From assembly GCA_021811085.1 (NCBI GenBank), contig JAJZPQ010000016.1:1-64000 (forward strand): 64,000 nucleotides of DNA, read 5' to 3'. A program made the position numbers and the translations under genes. The DNA comes from Pseudomonadota bacterium (GTDB lineage: Bacteria; Pseudomonadota; Gammaproteobacteria; Burkholderiales; SG8-39). Position 1 is the stretch's first letter. Each line of letters opens with the position of its first letter. A model generated the notes under the pieces. The model was not told the origin of the DNA, searched no databases, and worked only from the letters and a program-made list of their open reading frames with translations. Below, piece by piece: positions 50,093 through 60,267 of this stretch.

Positions 50093-52989
50093 GTCCGGGC
50101 TGGCGCCTGCGCGCGCGTGCACACCAGGTTGCGGTCGCCGTAGGCATTGTCCGCGCGCGCGACCGGCGGCCAGTACTTGTGCGCACGCAAGCCCGCAACC
50201 GGGAACGCCGCGAGCTCGCGCGTATAGGCGTGCCGCCATGCATCGGCGCACACCATGGCCGCCGTGTGCGGGGCGTTTCTGAGCGGATTGTCCTCGCGCG
50301 GCAGCCTGCCATCCTCGACGGCGCGAATTTCTTCGCGTATCGCGATCATGGCATCGATGAAGCGGTCCAGTTCCGCCTTGGGCTCGCTTTCGGTAGGCTC
50401 GACCATGAGCGTACCCGGGACCGGGAAGGACATGGTGGGCGCGTGAAAGCCGTAGTCCATGAGGCGCTTGGCGACGTCCTCGACGCCGATGCCGCTAGAC
50501 TCCTTCAGCGGCCGCAGATCGAGGATGCATTCATGCGCCACCAGTCCGCGCGCGCCGCTGTAGAGCACCGGATAGTGCGCCGCCAGGCGCCTAGCCATGT
50601 AGTTCGCATTCAGGATCGCGACTTCGCTCGCCGCGCGCAGGCCCTCGCGCCCGAGCAGCGCGATGTACATCCACGCAATCGGCAGGATGCCGGCGCTGCC
50701 GTAAGGCGCGGCTGCGACCGCGCCGATGCTTTGCACGCCCGCCGGCAGCTCGCGATGGCCCGGCAGGAAAGGAACGAGATGCGCCGCCACCGCCAGCGGG
50801 CCCACGCCCGGTCCGCCGCCGCCGTGCGGAATGCCGAACGTCTTGTGCAGGTTCAGATGCGACAAATCGCCGCCGAACAGCCCCGGCGCGCACAGACCGG
50901 CCATCGCATTCAGATTGGCGCCGTCGATATACACCTGGCCGCCATGTTCATGCACGATGTCGCAGATTTCGCGGATGCCGGGCTCGAACACGCCATGCGT
51001 GGAAGGGTAGGTCACCATGATCGCAGCGAGTTCGCGCTCGTATTGCGCGGCCTTGGCGCGCAAATCGGCGAGATCGACATTGCCGCGCGCATCGCAGGCG
51101 ACGACCACCACCTGCATGCCTGCCATATGCGCGGAGGCCGGATTGGTGCCGTGGGCCGAGGCCGGTATCAGGCATACCGTACGCTGGCTCTCGCCGCGCG
51201 ATCGATGCCAGGCGCGGATCACCAGCAATCCGGCGTACTCCCCCTGCGATCCCGCATTGGGCTGCAGCGCTACCGCCGCATAGCCGGTGATTGCGCACAG
51301 CCTGCGCTCCAGATCCGCAATCAATTCGCGGTAGCCCGCGGTTTGCGCCGCCGGCGCGAACGGATGCATATGCGCGAACTCCGGCCAGGAGATCGGCTGC
51401 ATCTCGCTCGTCGCGTTGAGTTTCATGGTGCAGGATCCGAGCGGGATCATGCCGCGGTCGAGCGCTAAATCGCGCTCGGCCAGCTGGCGCAAATAGCGCA
51501 GCATGGCCGTTTCCGAGTGGTAGTCGTTGAATACCGGATGCGCGAGAAAAGCGCTGCGGCGCGCAAGCACAGGCGAGTAGGCCGCGCGCACGCCGCGCGC
51601 GAGCGCATCGAAATCCGGCGCCATCACGCCCGCGGGGGCGAGGATCTGCCATAGCAGCCTCACATCGGTGCCGCTGCTGGTCTCGTCGAGCGATATGCCG
51701 ACGCGCTGATCGTCTATGCGTCGCAGGCTCGCGCCACGGGCTGCAGCGGCCGCGTGCACCGCCTGCGTGCGCGCCCCGGTAACCAGCGTCAGCGTGTCAA
51801 ACCAGGAGTTGTTCGCGATGGCCACCCCCATTTGCTGCAGACCGGCCGCGAGCACACTGGTAAGGCGGTGGGTTCTGCGCGCGATGCGGATCAAGCCCTG
51901 CGGGCCGTGATATACCGCATACATGGCCGCAATCACCGCGAGCAGCACCTGCGCGGTGCAGATGTTGCTGGTCGCTTTCTCGCGCCGGATATGCTGCTCG
52001 CGCGTCTGCAGCGCGAGGCGGTAGGCCGGATTGCCCTGGCTGTCCCGCGTCACCCCGACCAGGCGGCCGGGCAGGTTGCGCTTGAGTTCATCGCGCGTGG
52101 CGAAGTAGGCGGCGTGCGGGCCGCCGAAACCCAGGGGCACGCCGAAGCGCTGCGCCGAGCCCAGCACCACGTCCGCGCCCCACTCTCCCGGCGGGGAAAG
52201 CAGCACGAGTGCGAGCAGATCTGCGGCGACGGCGACCAGCCCGCCGCGCGCATGCACCGCCTGCACCAAATCACGATAGTCCTCCACTTCGCCGTCGGCT
52301 GCCGGATATTGCAGCAGCACGCCGAAACTCTCGGCGGCCGCTGCGACCTCGGCCGGACCGGTGCGCACTTCCAGCCCAAGCGGCTCGGCGCGCGTGCGCA
52401 CCACATCCAGAGTCTGCGGCAGCACCGAATCCGCGACGTAGAAAACGTTGCTTGCCGCTTGGCTGCTGCGGCGGCACAGCGCCATGGCCTCGGCCGCGGC
52501 GGTCGCCTCGTCCAGCAGCGATGCATTCGCGATGGACATGCCGGTCAGATCGCACACCATGGTCTGAAAATTGATCAGCGCTTCCAGCCGGCCCTGGGAG
52601 ATTTCCGGCTGGTAAGGTGTATAGGCGGTGTACCAGGCCGGGCTCTCCAGCAGGTTGCGCTGGATTACGCCAGGCAGCTCGGTGCCGTAGTAGCCCTGGC
52701 CGATGTAGCAACGCGCCACCCGGTTCGCCGCCGCCAGCTTTTTCAGTTCGGCCAGAGCCTCCGCTTCGCTTCTGCCCGGCGGCAACTCGAGCTCGGCGCG
52801 GCGGCGTATGCCGGCGGGAATGGCAGCGTCGATCAGCGCTGCACGCGTCGGATAACCGAGCACGGCCAGCATGGCGGCCTGCTCCGTCGCGTCCGGGCCG
52901 ATATGGCGGGCGGCGAATGCCTCGCGCTGCTGCAGCCCGTCCTCGGCCTGCTGCGCGTCTTTGGTACTGCGCACCAGCATGTCTTGCAT
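50089..52989 (-). CDS. gcvP: Glycine dehydrogenase (decarboxylating), P-protein
   Basis: This 966-residue single-chain P-protein decarboxylates glycine with pyridoxal phosphate and passes aminomethyl to the H-protein lipoate. Evidence: N-half [14 protein letters not shown] and [12 protein letters not shown], and C-half [11 protein letters not shown], the PLP-Lys region [18 protein letters not shown] and a C-terminal region with [17 protein letters not shown]. It is last in gcvTHP, 9 bases after gcvH; ATG 52989 fits an AGGAGGG sequence five bases upstream. Length and motif order match family members. Confidence 0.96.
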   Translation of the reverse strand: MQDMLVRSTKDAQQAEDGLQQREAFAARHIGPDATEQAAMLAVLGYPTRAALIDAAIPAGIRRRAELELPPGRSEAEALAELKKLAAANRVARCYIGQGYYGTELPGVIQRNLLESPAWYTAYTPYQPEISQGRLEALINFQTMVCDLTGMSIANASLLDEATAAAEAMALCRRSSQAASNVFYVADSVLPQTLDVVRTRAEPLGLEVRTGPAEVAAAAESFGVLLQYPAADGEVEDYRDLVQAVHARGGLVAVAADLLALVLLSPPGEWGADVVLGSAQRFGVPLGFGGPHAAYFATRDELKRNLPGRLVGVTRDSQGNPAYRLALQTREQHIRREKATSNICTAQVLLAVIAAMYAVYHGPQGLIRIARRTHRLTSVLAAGLQQMGVAIANNSWFDTLTLVTGARTQAVHAAAAARGASLRRIDDQRVGISLDETSSGTDVRLLWQILAPAGVMAPDFDALARGVRAAYSPVLARRSAFLAHPVFNDYHSETAMLRYLRQLAERDLALDRGMIPLGSCTMKLNATSEMQPISWPEFAHMHPFAPAAQTAGYRELIADLERRLCAITGYAAVALQPNAGSQGEYAGLLVIRAWHRSRGESQRTVCLIPASAHGTNPASAHMAGMQVVVVACDARGNVDLADLRAKAAQYERELAAIMVTYPSTHGVFEPGIREICDIVHEHGGQVYIDGANLNAMAGLCAPGLFGGDLSHLNLHKTFGIPHGGGGPGVGPLAVAAHLVPFLPGHRELPAGVQSIGAVAAAPYGSAGILPIAWMYIALLGREGLRAASEVAILNANYMARRLAAHYPVLYSGARGLVAHECILDLRPLKESSGIGVEDVAKRLMDYGFHAPTMSFPVPGTLMVEPTESEPKAELDRFIDAMIAIREEIRAVEDGRLPREDNPLRNAPHTAAMVCADAWRHAYTRELAAFPVAGLRAHKYWPPVARADNAYGDRNLVCTRAQAPART

Positions 52990-52998
52990 CACGCCCTC

Positions 52999-53379
52999 CT
53001 ATTTTGCCGCGTGACCGGCGTACGCGGCGGCGTCCATCAGGCTGACGAGATCGGTCGCCTGGTCCGGTTTTATTTTGAACATCCAGGCGGCGTAGGCGTC
53101 GGTATTCACCTGCTCCGGCGCTTTTACCAGCGCATCGTTGACGGCGACCACGACGCCGGCGATCGGCATATTGATGTCGGAAGCGGCTTTCACCGATTCG
53201 ATCACGGCGCAGGCCTCGCCTTGCGCATAGCGCTTGCCGACCTGCGGCAGTTCCAGGAATACGATGTCGCCCAGCACCTCCTGCGCGTGGTCGGTGATTC
53301 CGACCGCGAGCGTGCCGTCGGCTTCGCTGAGCGCCCATTCATGGGTGTCGGTGTATTTCAGCTGTTCGGGGGTTTTCAT
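52999..53379 (-). CDS. gcvH: Glycine cleavage system H protein
   Basis: This 126-residue lipoyl carrier shuttles the methylamine group between P and T proteins. The lipoylated Lys lies in the conserved segment [14 protein letters not shown] (Lys64), with [19 protein letters not shown] before and PVAG-like GVVVAVN after. Length and motifs match GcvH. The ATG at 53379 lies 11 bases after the gcvT stop. Confidence 0.96.
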   Translation of the reverse strand: MKTPEQLKYTDTHEWALSEADGTLAVGITDHAQEVLGDIVFLELPQVGKRYAQGEACAVIESVKAASDINMPIAGVVVAVNDALVKAPEQVNTDAYAAWMFKIKPDQATDLVSLMDAAAYAGHAAK

Positions 53380-53390
53380 GCGTTCCAGCC

Positions 53391-54476
53391 TTAATCGAAG
53401 TTGACCAGGATCTTGCCGCGGCGTACGAATGGCGGACGCACCACCTGTGCCGCAAGTTGTTTGTCGCGCACCGCCACGCGCACCGGCGCGCCCGGTTCGA
53501 CGCCCAGCGGCAGGCGCGCCAGCGCGATCGAGCGGTTGAGCGTAGGCGAGAACGTGCCGCTGGTGACCTCGCCTTCGCCCTGCGCGGTGGCCAGCCGCTG
53601 ATGGCTGCGCAGCACGCCGCCGGCTTCGGTCAGCACCAGCCCCAGCAGTTGCCGGCTCTGCGGACGCGCGAGCAGCGCCGCCTTGCCGACGAAATCGCGC
53701 GCACTCGCGAGATCGACCGTCCAGGCCAGACCCGCGTCCAGCGGCGACACGCTCTCGTCCATGTCCTGGCCCCACAGATTCATCCCCGCCTCGAGGCGCA
53801 GCGTGTCGCGCGCACCCAGGCCGCAGGGTTTCACGCCGCAGGCGAGCAGGCGCTGCCACAGCGCGGGCGCCTGGGCCGCCGGCAGCATGAGTTCAAAGCC
53901 GTCTTCGCCGGTATAGCCGGTGCGCGCGAGGACCAATTGGTCGAGCTGCACGCCGTGAAAACTCATCAGCGCCGCGCTCGCCGCGCGCGCCTCGGGCAGC
54001 ACTTGCCACACGCGCTCGCGCGCCTGCGGCCCCTGCACTGCGATCAGCGCGAGGTCGCGGCGCGGCTGGATGTCGGGCGGCGCAGCCTGCGCCAGCGCAA
54101 CCAGCCAGGCGAGGTCCGCCTCCGCCCTGCCCGCATTCAGTACCAGGCGAAACCAGGTTTCGTCGAAGAAATACACGATCAGATCGTCGATGACGCCGCC
54201 CGCGTGGTTGAGCATGCAGGAATAAAGGGCGTGTCCCGAATCGCGCAGCTTGTCCACGTCGTTCGCAAGCGCGCGCCGCAGAAAGTCGCGCGCGCCGGCG
54301 CCGTGCACATCGACCGCGAGCATATGCGAGACGTCGAACATGCCGGCATTGCTGCGCACCGCGCGATGTTCCTCGATCTGGGAGCCGTAGTTGACCGGCA
54401 TGTCCCAGCCGCCGAAATCGACCATGCGTGCGCCCAGGGCGCGGTGGGCGGCGTTGAGCGGAGTGGTCTTGAGCAC
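53391..54476 (-). CDS. gcvT: Aminomethyltransferase (glycine cleavage T protein)
   Basis: This 361-residue T protein takes the methylene group from H-protein to tetrahydrofolate, releasing ammonia. Conserved parts are [27 protein letters not shown] near the N-terminus, [11 protein letters not shown] in the middle, [16 protein letters not shown] near residue 225 and the C-terminal barrel domain ([17 protein letters not shown]). GTG 54476 (VLKTTPLN) is chosen because GAGG lies five bases before it; the GTG two codons earlier would abut it. A tandem glycine riboswitch precedes it. First gene of gcvTHP. Confidence 0.95.
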   Translation of the reverse strand: MLKTTPLNAAHRALGARMVDFGGWDMPVNYGSQIEEHRAVRSNAGMFDVSHMLAVDVHGAGARDFLRRALANDVDKLRDSGHALYSCMLNHAGGVIDDLIVYFFDETWFRLVLNAGRAEADLAWLVALAQAAPPDIQPRRDLALIAVQGPQARERVWQVLPEARAASAALMSFHGVQLDQLVLARTGYTGEDGFELMLPAAQAPALWQRLLACGVKPCGLGARDTLRLEAGMNLWGQDMDESVSPLDAGLAWTVDLASARDFVGKAALLARPQSRQLLGLVLTEAGGVLRSHQRLATAQGEGEVTSGTFSPTLNRSIALARLPLGVEPGAPVRVAVRDKQLAAQVVRPPFVRRGKILVNFD

Positions 54477-54533
54477 GTTCACCTCGACGGCAATGAAAAA
54501 AGGGGCAATGCCGATCTTGCGATCTACATTACC

Positions 54534-54720
54534 CCTCTGTCCTTGTACCTGAGAGATTACAGCCTTATGCAGCCGGCTGCGCGCCCCTTCGGTGGCCGCC
54601 GGTTCGGCGACTGCTCTCCAGAGTTACGGAAGCTCCGCTTCCGCCCGACCGGTCCTTTGTGCCTGAGAGTTTCTGGGTATTGCGCCTTCGGCGGCCACTT
54701 GCCTGCGGTGGCGCTCTCCC
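54534..54720 (-). promoter_or_regulatory. Tandem glycine riboswitch upstream of gcvT
   Basis: On the minus strand two glycine-aptamer cores lie in series. The first (54720 to about 54645) has GGGAGAGCG, GCCGAAGGCGCAA and ACTCTCAGGCACAAAGGAC; the second (about 54625 to 54534) has CTCTGGAGAG, GCCACCGAAGGGGC and ATCTCTCAGGTACAAGGACAG. This is the known tandem arrangement that turns on glycine cleavage genes when glycine is high. The second aptamer ends about 50 bases before gcvT, leaving room for an expression platform. Confidence 0.93.
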
Positions 54721-54993
54721 GGTCGGATGTATGGACTGTAGGCGCGGCGACAAACCCTGTCAACCGGTTCCGGGCGGTGCCTATGATTAATCTCAATTCG
54801 GACTTCACCTATGCTCGCGCAAGCGGAGGATAGCGGCGGTTGCCCGCGCGCACCGAAAATGGACCATGGCAGGACCGGGTGAATTGAGGTAGCCTGCCCC
54901 GCAGCCGCACGCTGCAATACTTCGCGCCTCTGCCCGACCCCTTGCACGAGTGCGGCCAGTATTGAACGAACTGATCAAAAAGGATATCTCGAT

Positions 54994-55842
54994 ATGGTGC
55001 AAGCCGACTCTAAACCGTTAGCCGGAAAAATTGCGCTGGTCACCGGCGCGAACACGGGCATAGGGCGCATCACCGCGGTAGACCTGGCGCGGCAAGGCGC
55101 CCAGGTATTTCTCGCCGTCCGTTCGGCCCAGCGCGCGCAAGCCGTGCTCGACGAGATTCGCGCGCTGCCTGGCGGCACAGCCGAGCTGCTGCCGCTGGCG
55201 CTCGACGATTTCGCCTCCATACGGGCATGCGCCGACACGTTTCTCGCGCGCGGCTTGCCGCTGCATCTGTTGATCAACAATGCCGGCCTCGCTGCCGCGC
55301 GCGGCCAGACCAAGCAGGGCTTCGAACTCGCGTTCGGCGTCAATCACCTGGGGCATTTCCTGCTCACCCAACTGCTGCTCGAGCGCCTCAAGTCTGCGGC
55401 GCCTGCGCGCATCGTCACCGTCGCGAGCAAGGCGCATTACCGCGCGCGCGGCATAGACTGGGAGGCGGTGCGCGCACCCACTCGCAGCGCAACCGGGCTG
55501 CGCGAGTATCAGGTTTCCAAGCTCGCCAACGTCCTGCTCAGCGCGGAACTCGCGCGCCGGCTCGCCGGTAGCGGCGTCACGACCTATTCCCTGCACCCGG
55601 GCGTCGTGGCCACCGAGGTCTGGCGCTCCCTGCCCTGGCCGCTGGGCCGGCTGCTGAAACTCGCGCTGATTTCCCCGCAACAGGGCGCGCAGACCAGTTT
55701 GCATTGCGCGACAGCGGCAAGCGCGGCGGCGGAGACAGGCCTCTACTACGATCAATGCAAGCCCAAGTGGCCCAGCCGCGTCGCGCAGGACGCGGCCCTG
55801 GCCCGGGACTTGTGGGAACGCAGCGCCGCCTGGGTGCGTTGA
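54994..55842 (+). CDS. Short-chain dehydrogenase/reductase, retinol-dehydrogenase-like
   Basis: This 282-residue SDR has the coenzyme loop TGANTGIGRIT near residue 18, NNAG (LLINNAGLA) near 91, GVNHLGHFLLTQLLL near 112, a Ser-region VASKAHY and the catalytic pair in REYQVSKLANVL (Tyr/Lys). It best matches the retinol dehydrogenase/WW-domain-oxidoreductase-like SDR branch that uses NADP. An AAAAAGGAT sequence precedes the start. The gene stands alone and its substrate is unknown. Confidence 0.87.
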   Translation: MVQADSKPLAGKIALVTGANTGIGRITAVDLARQGAQVFLAVRSAQRAQAVLDEIRALPGGTAELLPLALDDFASIRACADTFLARGLPLHLLINNAGLAAARGQTKQGFELAFGVNHLGHFLLTQLLLERLKSAAPARIVTVASKAHYRARGIDWEAVRAPTRSATGLREYQVSKLANVLLSAELARRLAGSGVTTYSLHPGVVATEVWRSLPWPLGRLLKLALISPQQGAQTSLHCATAASAAAETGLYYDQCKPKWPSRVAQDAALARDLWERSAAWVR

Positions 55843-55857
55843 ACTTCGGCTTGCGCG

Positions 55858-56835
55858 CTAGGCGCGCACGATGCCGGCGAGCCGCTGGTTGATCAGGGTA
55901 TCGGCCTCGCGCATGATGCGGTCGATCAATTCCTTGACGCTGGGCACATCGTGGATCAGGCCCGCAACCATGCCGCAGCTCCACGCGCCGGCCTCCATGT
56001 CGCCGTCGCGCATGACTTTGGGATAGATGCCCGCGACCTGGCCGTAGAGGTCGGCGATCGTCAGCGCCGCGCCCTTTTCGCGTTCGATTGCGAGTACGCG
56101 CTCCACGCCCGAGTTGTTGAGCACGCGCTCGGTATTGCGCAGGCCGCGCATGATCAGGCGCGTGTCGAGTTCGGAGGCGGCGACGATCGCCTGCTTCACG
56201 TTGTCATGCACCGGCGCCTCCTTGGTCGCGATGAAGCGCGTGCCCATGTTCATGCCCTCGGCGCCGAGCACCAGCGCGGCCACGAGGCTGCGTCCGTCGG
56301 CCATGCCGCCGGAAGCGACGAACGGAATTTTCAGTTCCTCGGCCGCGCGCGGCAGCAGGATGAAATTCGGCACGTCGTCCTCACCCGGATGGCCGCCGCA
56401 CTCGAAGCCGTCGACGCTGACCGCATCGCAGCCGATCGCCTCCGCCTTGAGCGAATGCCGCACCGAGGTGCACTTGTGTATCACCTTGATGCCGGCCGCT
56501 TTCAGATAGGGCATCACCGACTCCGGATTGCGCCCCGCGGTCTCGACCACCTTGACTCCGCCTTCGATGATCGCGCGTATGTATTCCGGATAAGGCGGTT
56601 TCGCGAATGCAGGCAGGAAGGTCAGATTCACGCCGAAAGGCTTGTCGGTCATGTCGCGGCAGCGCGCGATTTCCTTCGCCAGCAGCTCCGGCGTCGCCTG
56701 CGTCAGCGCGGTGATGATGCCCAGTCCGCCCGCGTTCGAGACCGCCGCGGCCAGCTCGGCCAGGCCGACGAAGTGCATGCCTCCCTGGATGATCGGATGT
56801 TCGATGCCCAGCAATTCCGTGATGCGTGTTTTCAT
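55858..56835 (-). CDS. Nitronate monooxygenase / FMN enoyl-reductase-like protein
   Basis: This 325-residue FMN TIM-barrel enzyme belongs to the nitronate monooxygenase/2-nitropropane dioxygenase family: IEHPIIQGGMHFVGLAELAAAVSNAGGLG at the start, KPFGVNLTF, DGFECGGHPGEDD near residue 142, PFVASGGMADGRSLVAALVLGAEGMNMGTRF near 170-200. Members oxidise alkyl nitronates or, as FabK-like enzymes, reduce enoyl thioesters; which applies is not clear. The gene starts 35 bases after the ATP-grasp stop, so it is probably the last gene of that operon. Confidence 0.88.
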   Translation of the reverse strand: MKTRITELLGIEHPIIQGGMHFVGLAELAAAVSNAGGLGIITALTQATPELLAKEIARCRDMTDKPFGVNLTFLPAFAKPPYPEYIRAIIEGGVKVVETAGRNPESVMPYLKAAGIKVIHKCTSVRHSLKAEAIGCDAVSVDGFECGGHPGEDDVPNFILLPRAAEELKIPFVASGGMADGRSLVAALVLGAEGMNMGTRFIATKEAPVHDNVKQAIVAASELDTRLIMRGLRNTERVLNNSGVERVLAIEREKGAALTIADLYGQVAGIYPKVMRDGDMEAGAWSCGMVAGLIHDVPSVKELIDRIMREADTLINQRLAGIVRA

Positions 56836-56870
56836 GTCGATCGCCTCATGCGGTATGAAAGAATTCTCGC

Positions 56871-58118
56871 CTACGTCCTTGCCTCGCTCAGCGCAATGTC
56901 CGGCTGAATCTCGAATGCGAGTTGCAGCAGCGCCTGACGCAGGCTGGCTTCGACCGCGTCGGCACTGTCGCCATGCGCAAAAATGAAGCCGAGGTAGCTC
57001 GCGCCCGCAGGCGGCGGCGCAATCAGCTGGCCCGGGCTCGCGCTGATCTGGATGTCGCTGATGCCGGCGACCGCCCGTGCGTTGTCGAGTCCGCGTACGC
57101 CGTGAAATATGCCGTGCCGCGGAATCGGGATCATCATCACCCCGCTTGCGGCTTCATGCCTGACTTGCGGCAGCGGCAGCTGCAGCGCCTGGCGCAGGAT
57201 CAGCTCTTCCAGGCTCATGCCGAGCGCGTGGCGCAGCGTCCTGCCGCACAGCCCGCCGATGGAGCGCGCGGCGACTTCCAGCAGCCACACGCCTCGTGCA
57301 TTCACGCGCATTTCGGCATGGATCGGTCCGGTCTCGAGGCCGGCCAGCGTGCAGGCTTGCTGCACCGTGCGCGCAATCGCTTCTTGCTGTTGTTGCGCGA
57401 GACGCGAAGGCGTCAGGTACAGCGTCTCTTCGAAATAAGGTCCATCCAGCGGATCGGGCTTGTCGAACAGCGCCAGCACGCGCAGCTTGCCCTCCTGCAG
57501 CAGGCCCTCGAGCGCGTGTTCGCTGCCGGGAATGAAGCGCTCCACGATCAGGCCCAGTTCGGCCGCATCGCGGTCGGCTTTGGCCTGTATCGCGCGCACC
57601 CAGCGCAGTGCCTGCACGTAATCCTCGCGCGTGTCGGCGCGGATCACGCCGCGACTCGCGCTCAGGCGCCGCGCCTTGACCACCAGCGGAAACGCCAGCG
57701 GCGGCGCTAACCCCGCGCCTGCGGCATCGCCGTCCAGATGCGCGAACTCGGGGCATAGCAGGCTGCCGCGCCGCAGCAGATTGCGAAACGCGAGCTTGTC
57801 GCGCGTCTGCCGCACCGCCTCGGGCGCATTGCCCGGCAGATGGAAGTATTCGCACAACAGCGCCGCCAGATCGAGGCCGCTGTCGTCCACGGCGAGCACC
57901 GCGTCCGGCTTGCGCCCCAGCGCAGGCAGCAGCTGCTTCAGCGCCGCCACCGGCTGGTCGAAAGGCAGGGCTTGGATCGGGCTCATGCCCCAGGCCGGCG
58001 CGAGCTGGTGGCAGTAATTCGCTACGGCGATCACCTCGACCTCCAGTCGCTTTGCCGCCGCGAGAAAATCCTCGTTGCGGTAACTCGCGGCGGGCAGGAG
58101 CAGCAGCAAACGCTTCAT
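56871..58118 (-). CDS. ATP-grasp domain protein
   Basis: This 415-residue ATP-grasp protein has an N-terminal pre-grasp domain (about 1-100), the ATP-binding core with FPLVVKARRLSASRGVIRA near residue 145, VERFIPGSEHALEGLLQEG near 192 and metal-binding acidic/Asn residues in IHAEMRVNARGVWLLEVAARSIGG near 270-290. A C-terminal domain (about 305-415) resembles the LAL_C2-type end of amino-acid ligases. It would ligate a carboxylate to an amine or similar nucleophile with ATP. It starts 10 bases after the radical SAM stop, indicating a common pathway. Confidence 0.85.
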   Translation of the reverse strand: MKRLLLLLPAASYRNEDFLAAAKRLEVEVIAVANYCHQLAPAWGMSPIQALPFDQPVAALKQLLPALGRKPDAVLAVDDSGLDLAALLCEYFHLPGNAPEAVRQTRDKLAFRNLLRRGSLLCPEFAHLDGDAAGAGLAPPLAFPLVVKARRLSASRGVIRADTREDYVQALRWVRAIQAKADRDAAELGLIVERFIPGSEHALEGLLQEGKLRVLALFDKPDPLDGPYFEETLYLTPSRLAQQQQEAIARTVQQACTLAGLETGPIHAEMRVNARGVWLLEVAARSIGGLCGRTLRHALGMSLEELILRQALQLPLPQVRHEAASGVMMIPIPRHGIFHGVRGLDNARAVAGISDIQISASPGQLIAPPPAGASYLGFIFAHGDSADAVEASLRQALLQLAFEIQPDIALSEART

Positions 58119-58128
58119 GGTCGCGGTA

Positions 58129-59592
58129 TCAGAAGCTTTGCAGCTGCTGCTCGGTCGGCTCAGCGCAGCAGTACCAGGGTTCGGACAGATGGGCTATCGG
58201 CTCGCCGAAATCCGCAGGCGCGAGCGGCGGCGGCGCAAGCCCCAGCGCCGCGTGCGCGCGCTGCCAGATCTGGGTAAAGATCTCGCTGCGCGCGAGTCCG
58301 GCTTGCTCGCCCTGCGCCGCCAGCGCCTGCAGCGCCTGCTGCAGGACATCGACGCGCGCATCGGCGTGGCGCCAGGGATAGCCGAGCAATTTTGCATCGA
58401 ACGGGGCCAGCCGTTCGCGAAATCCCGGCAACTGCAGCAGCCAGGAACCCGCCGGCACCAACAGGCGTATGCACAGCTGGATCGGCGGCACGGCTTGCAC
58501 CAGTTTCAGGCGCAACAGGCTGCGCAGCAGCTCGACATAGCCCTCGAGGCTGGTCCAGGGCGTAAACGGCACGAACGTCGGCGCCATGCCTATGCCGGCG
58601 TCGCAGCACAGCTGCAAGGCGCGCTCGAAGTCGGCGCGCGTATGGTTCTTCGCCAGATATTGCAGCACCTGGTCGTCTACCGACTCCACCGCCGCGGTGA
58701 TGAACAGGCAGCCCGCCGCCTTGAGCGCCGGCAGCAAGTCGGCGTGGGCGATGAGATGCTGGATCTTGATCGTGGCGTCGAAGCTCAAATCCGGATACTT
58801 CGCGTGCATGGTCGCGAGCACTTTCATCGCATGCGTCGTACCATTGAAAAAATCCGGATCGCCGAAGGAGATATGCGCGGCCCCGGCCTCGACCTGCTGC
58901 GCGATATCGGCCATCACCACCGCCAGCGGCACCACGCGGAATTTTCCCTGGTACACGGGCACCACCGGGCAATGCCGGCACAAGTGCTTGCAGCCGCGGC
59001 TGGCTTCGATGAAGCCGAGCCGCTTCTTGCCGCCGTCGGGCAGCAGCAGATGGGCGTAGCGCGCAAGTGCAGGCAGGCCGGAGCGGTCCGGCGTCAGAAA
59101 ATCGATCTTGGCCAGATGCCCCACCGGCTCGGATTGCGTCTCGCAGGACTCCCCCGCGCGCAGCCGCTGCGCCAGCCGCAGCAGGCCGGGTTCGCACTCG
59201 CCGCCGAGTATGGTTTTCACGCCCAGGCTGCGCAGCATTTCCTGGTTCATCGGCGCATACAGCCCGTATACGCACAGCTCGGCGCGCGGCGCGAGCGCGC
59301 GTATGCGCGGCAGGGCTTCGACTGCGATGCGCGTGGCGGTGTGCATGCCGACATAAATCGCCACCAGCTGCGCGCCTGCCAGCGCCTGCGCCTCCAGCTG
59401 CTGCAGCGAAAGGTCGAGGCAGCGCACGTCGAAGCCGTCCTGCTTCAGCCACGCAGCGGGTTCGGCCAGCGCGAACGGCTGCCGGCCGAGTTCGTAGGGA
59501 TTGATCAGCACGACCTCGAAGCGCGCGGCATCCGCGCCTCGCCCCTCTTGCCCGGCGCCGTCCTGCAGGCAGCAGTCGCTACGGCTATCCAT
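58129..59592 (-). CDS. CCAEP-tail radical SAM protein
   Basis: This 487-residue protein has an N-terminal cobalamin-binding-like Rossmann domain (about residues 25-145; no DxHxxG cobalamin motif is seen) and a radical SAM core with Cys201-x3-Cys205-x2-Cys208 (RGCKHLCRHCPV) for the 4Fe-4S cluster. Further core segments are HISFGDPDFFNG and AAVESVDDQVLQYL. The tail reads WYCCAEP (Cys475-Cys476), the hallmark of a radical SAM family in which some members have selenocysteine at this position (CUAEP). Here the codons are TGC TGC. Reaction unknown. Confidence 0.85.
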   Translation of the reverse strand: MDSRSDCCLQDGAGQEGRGADAARFEVVLINPYELGRQPFALAEPAAWLKQDGFDVRCLDLSLQQLEAQALAGAQLVAIYVGMHTATRIAVEALPRIRALAPRAELCVYGLYAPMNQEMLRSLGVKTILGGECEPGLLRLAQRLRAGESCETQSEPVGHLAKIDFLTPDRSGLPALARYAHLLLPDGGKKRLGFIEASRGCKHLCRHCPVVPVYQGKFRVVPLAVVMADIAQQVEAGAAHISFGDPDFFNGTTHAMKVLATMHAKYPDLSFDATIKIQHLIAHADLLPALKAAGCLFITAAVESVDDQVLQYLAKNHTRADFERALQLCCDAGIGMAPTFVPFTPWTSLEGYVELLRSLLRLKLVQAVPPIQLCIRLLVPAGSWLLQLPGFRERLAPFDAKLLGYPWRHADARVDVLQQALQALAAQGEQAGLARSEIFTQIWQRAHAALGLAPPPLAPADFGEPIAHLSEPWYCCAEPTEQQLQSF

Positions 59593-59598
59593 GCGCGC

Positions 59599-60009
59599 CT
59601 ATTTCGACTTGGGACGCTGCGCGAACTCGCCGGTCCCGGGCTCGCGGCTGGCGCCCGCCTCCTGCATGCGCTGCAGATAGTGTGCCCACATCGCGTCCTG
59701 GTTCTCGCCCAGGTTATAGAAATAGCTCCAGGAATAAATGCCGCTGTCGTGCCCGTCTGAAAACACCAATTGCACCGCATACGAGCCCACCGGCTCGACG
59801 CCGGTGATTTCGACGTCCTTCTTCCCGATTTGCAGCGTTTCCTGTCCCGGGCCGTGGCCGCGCACCTCGGCCGAGGGCGAGTAGACGCGCAGGAATTCGA
59901 ACGGCAGCGTAAAGCGCTTGCCGTCGGCAAAAGCGATTTCCAGTACGTGCGATTTCTGGTGCAGCTTGATTTCGGTCGGGGCCGGTGCGGTGTCGTCTAA
60001 GCCTGCCAT
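59599..60009 (-). CDS. DUF971-family protein
   Basis: This 136-residue protein matches the DUF971 (gamma-butyrobetaine hydroxylase-like N-terminal) fold: TEIKLHQKSHVLEIAFADGKRFTLPFEFLRVYSPSAEVRGH and SYAVQLVFSDGHDSGIYSWSYFYNLGE. The Zn-binding role is known only for related N-domains. DUF971 genes often neighbour ubiquinone or Fe-S genes in betaproteobacteria. It lies 6 bases before the radical SAM gene and heads that operon. ATG 60009 is the start with a GGAG upstream. Confidence 0.9.
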   Translation of the reverse strand: MAGLDDTAPAPTEIKLHQKSHVLEIAFADGKRFTLPFEFLRVYSPSAEVRGHGPGQETLQIGKKDVEITGVEPVGSYAVQLVFSDGHDSGIYSWSYFYNLGENQDAMWAHYLQRMQEAGASREPGTGEFAQRPKSK

Positions 60010-60124
60010 GAGATCTCCTTGGTTCGCATTGCCCCTATGGTAACGGTATTGCCGGCCCGCGTGGCGGCGGGATTGTAGCGGTTCCAGCCCCCGGCGCGGG
60101 CTTGTTTCAGGCCGCGCCGGGCTC

Positions 60125-60138
60125 TTGATGTACATCAA
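60125..60138. promoter_or_regulatory. Perfect FNR/Anr-type box
   Basis: TTGAT-GTAC-ATCAA matches the FNR/Anr/Dnr consensus (TTGAT-N4-ATCAA) at every specified base. Centre 60131.5 lies about 137 bases upstream of the methyltransferase ATG. A weak -10 (around 60163-60169) would put the start near 60174, giving a class II activator position of about -42. It also lies 116 bases upstream of the divergent DUF971 start. Confidence 0.7.
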
Positions 60139-60267
60139 AATGCCAATTTGACTTTTGCGCGAACATAGCGTCAAGCAAAAACCCGGCGCGCCTGGCTTGA
60201 TGGGGTCGGCAAAACGCCGCGAAACGGGCAAGCATAAATTGAATCCCCCATCGTTAAGGAAAATGCA

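Noticed and set aside
53457-54833. A long + strand frame across gcvT and the riboswitch
   Set aside because: It is antisense to gcvT and crosses the riboswitch; no domain is visible.
58129-58170. Selenocysteine in the radical SAM tail
   Set aside because: The tail codons are TGC TGC, not TGA, so this member is the Cys-Cys form.
58117-59760. A long + strand frame opposite the radical SAM gene
   Set aside because: It is antisense to the radical SAM gene, which has clear motifs. Composition and lack of domains mark it as a shadow.
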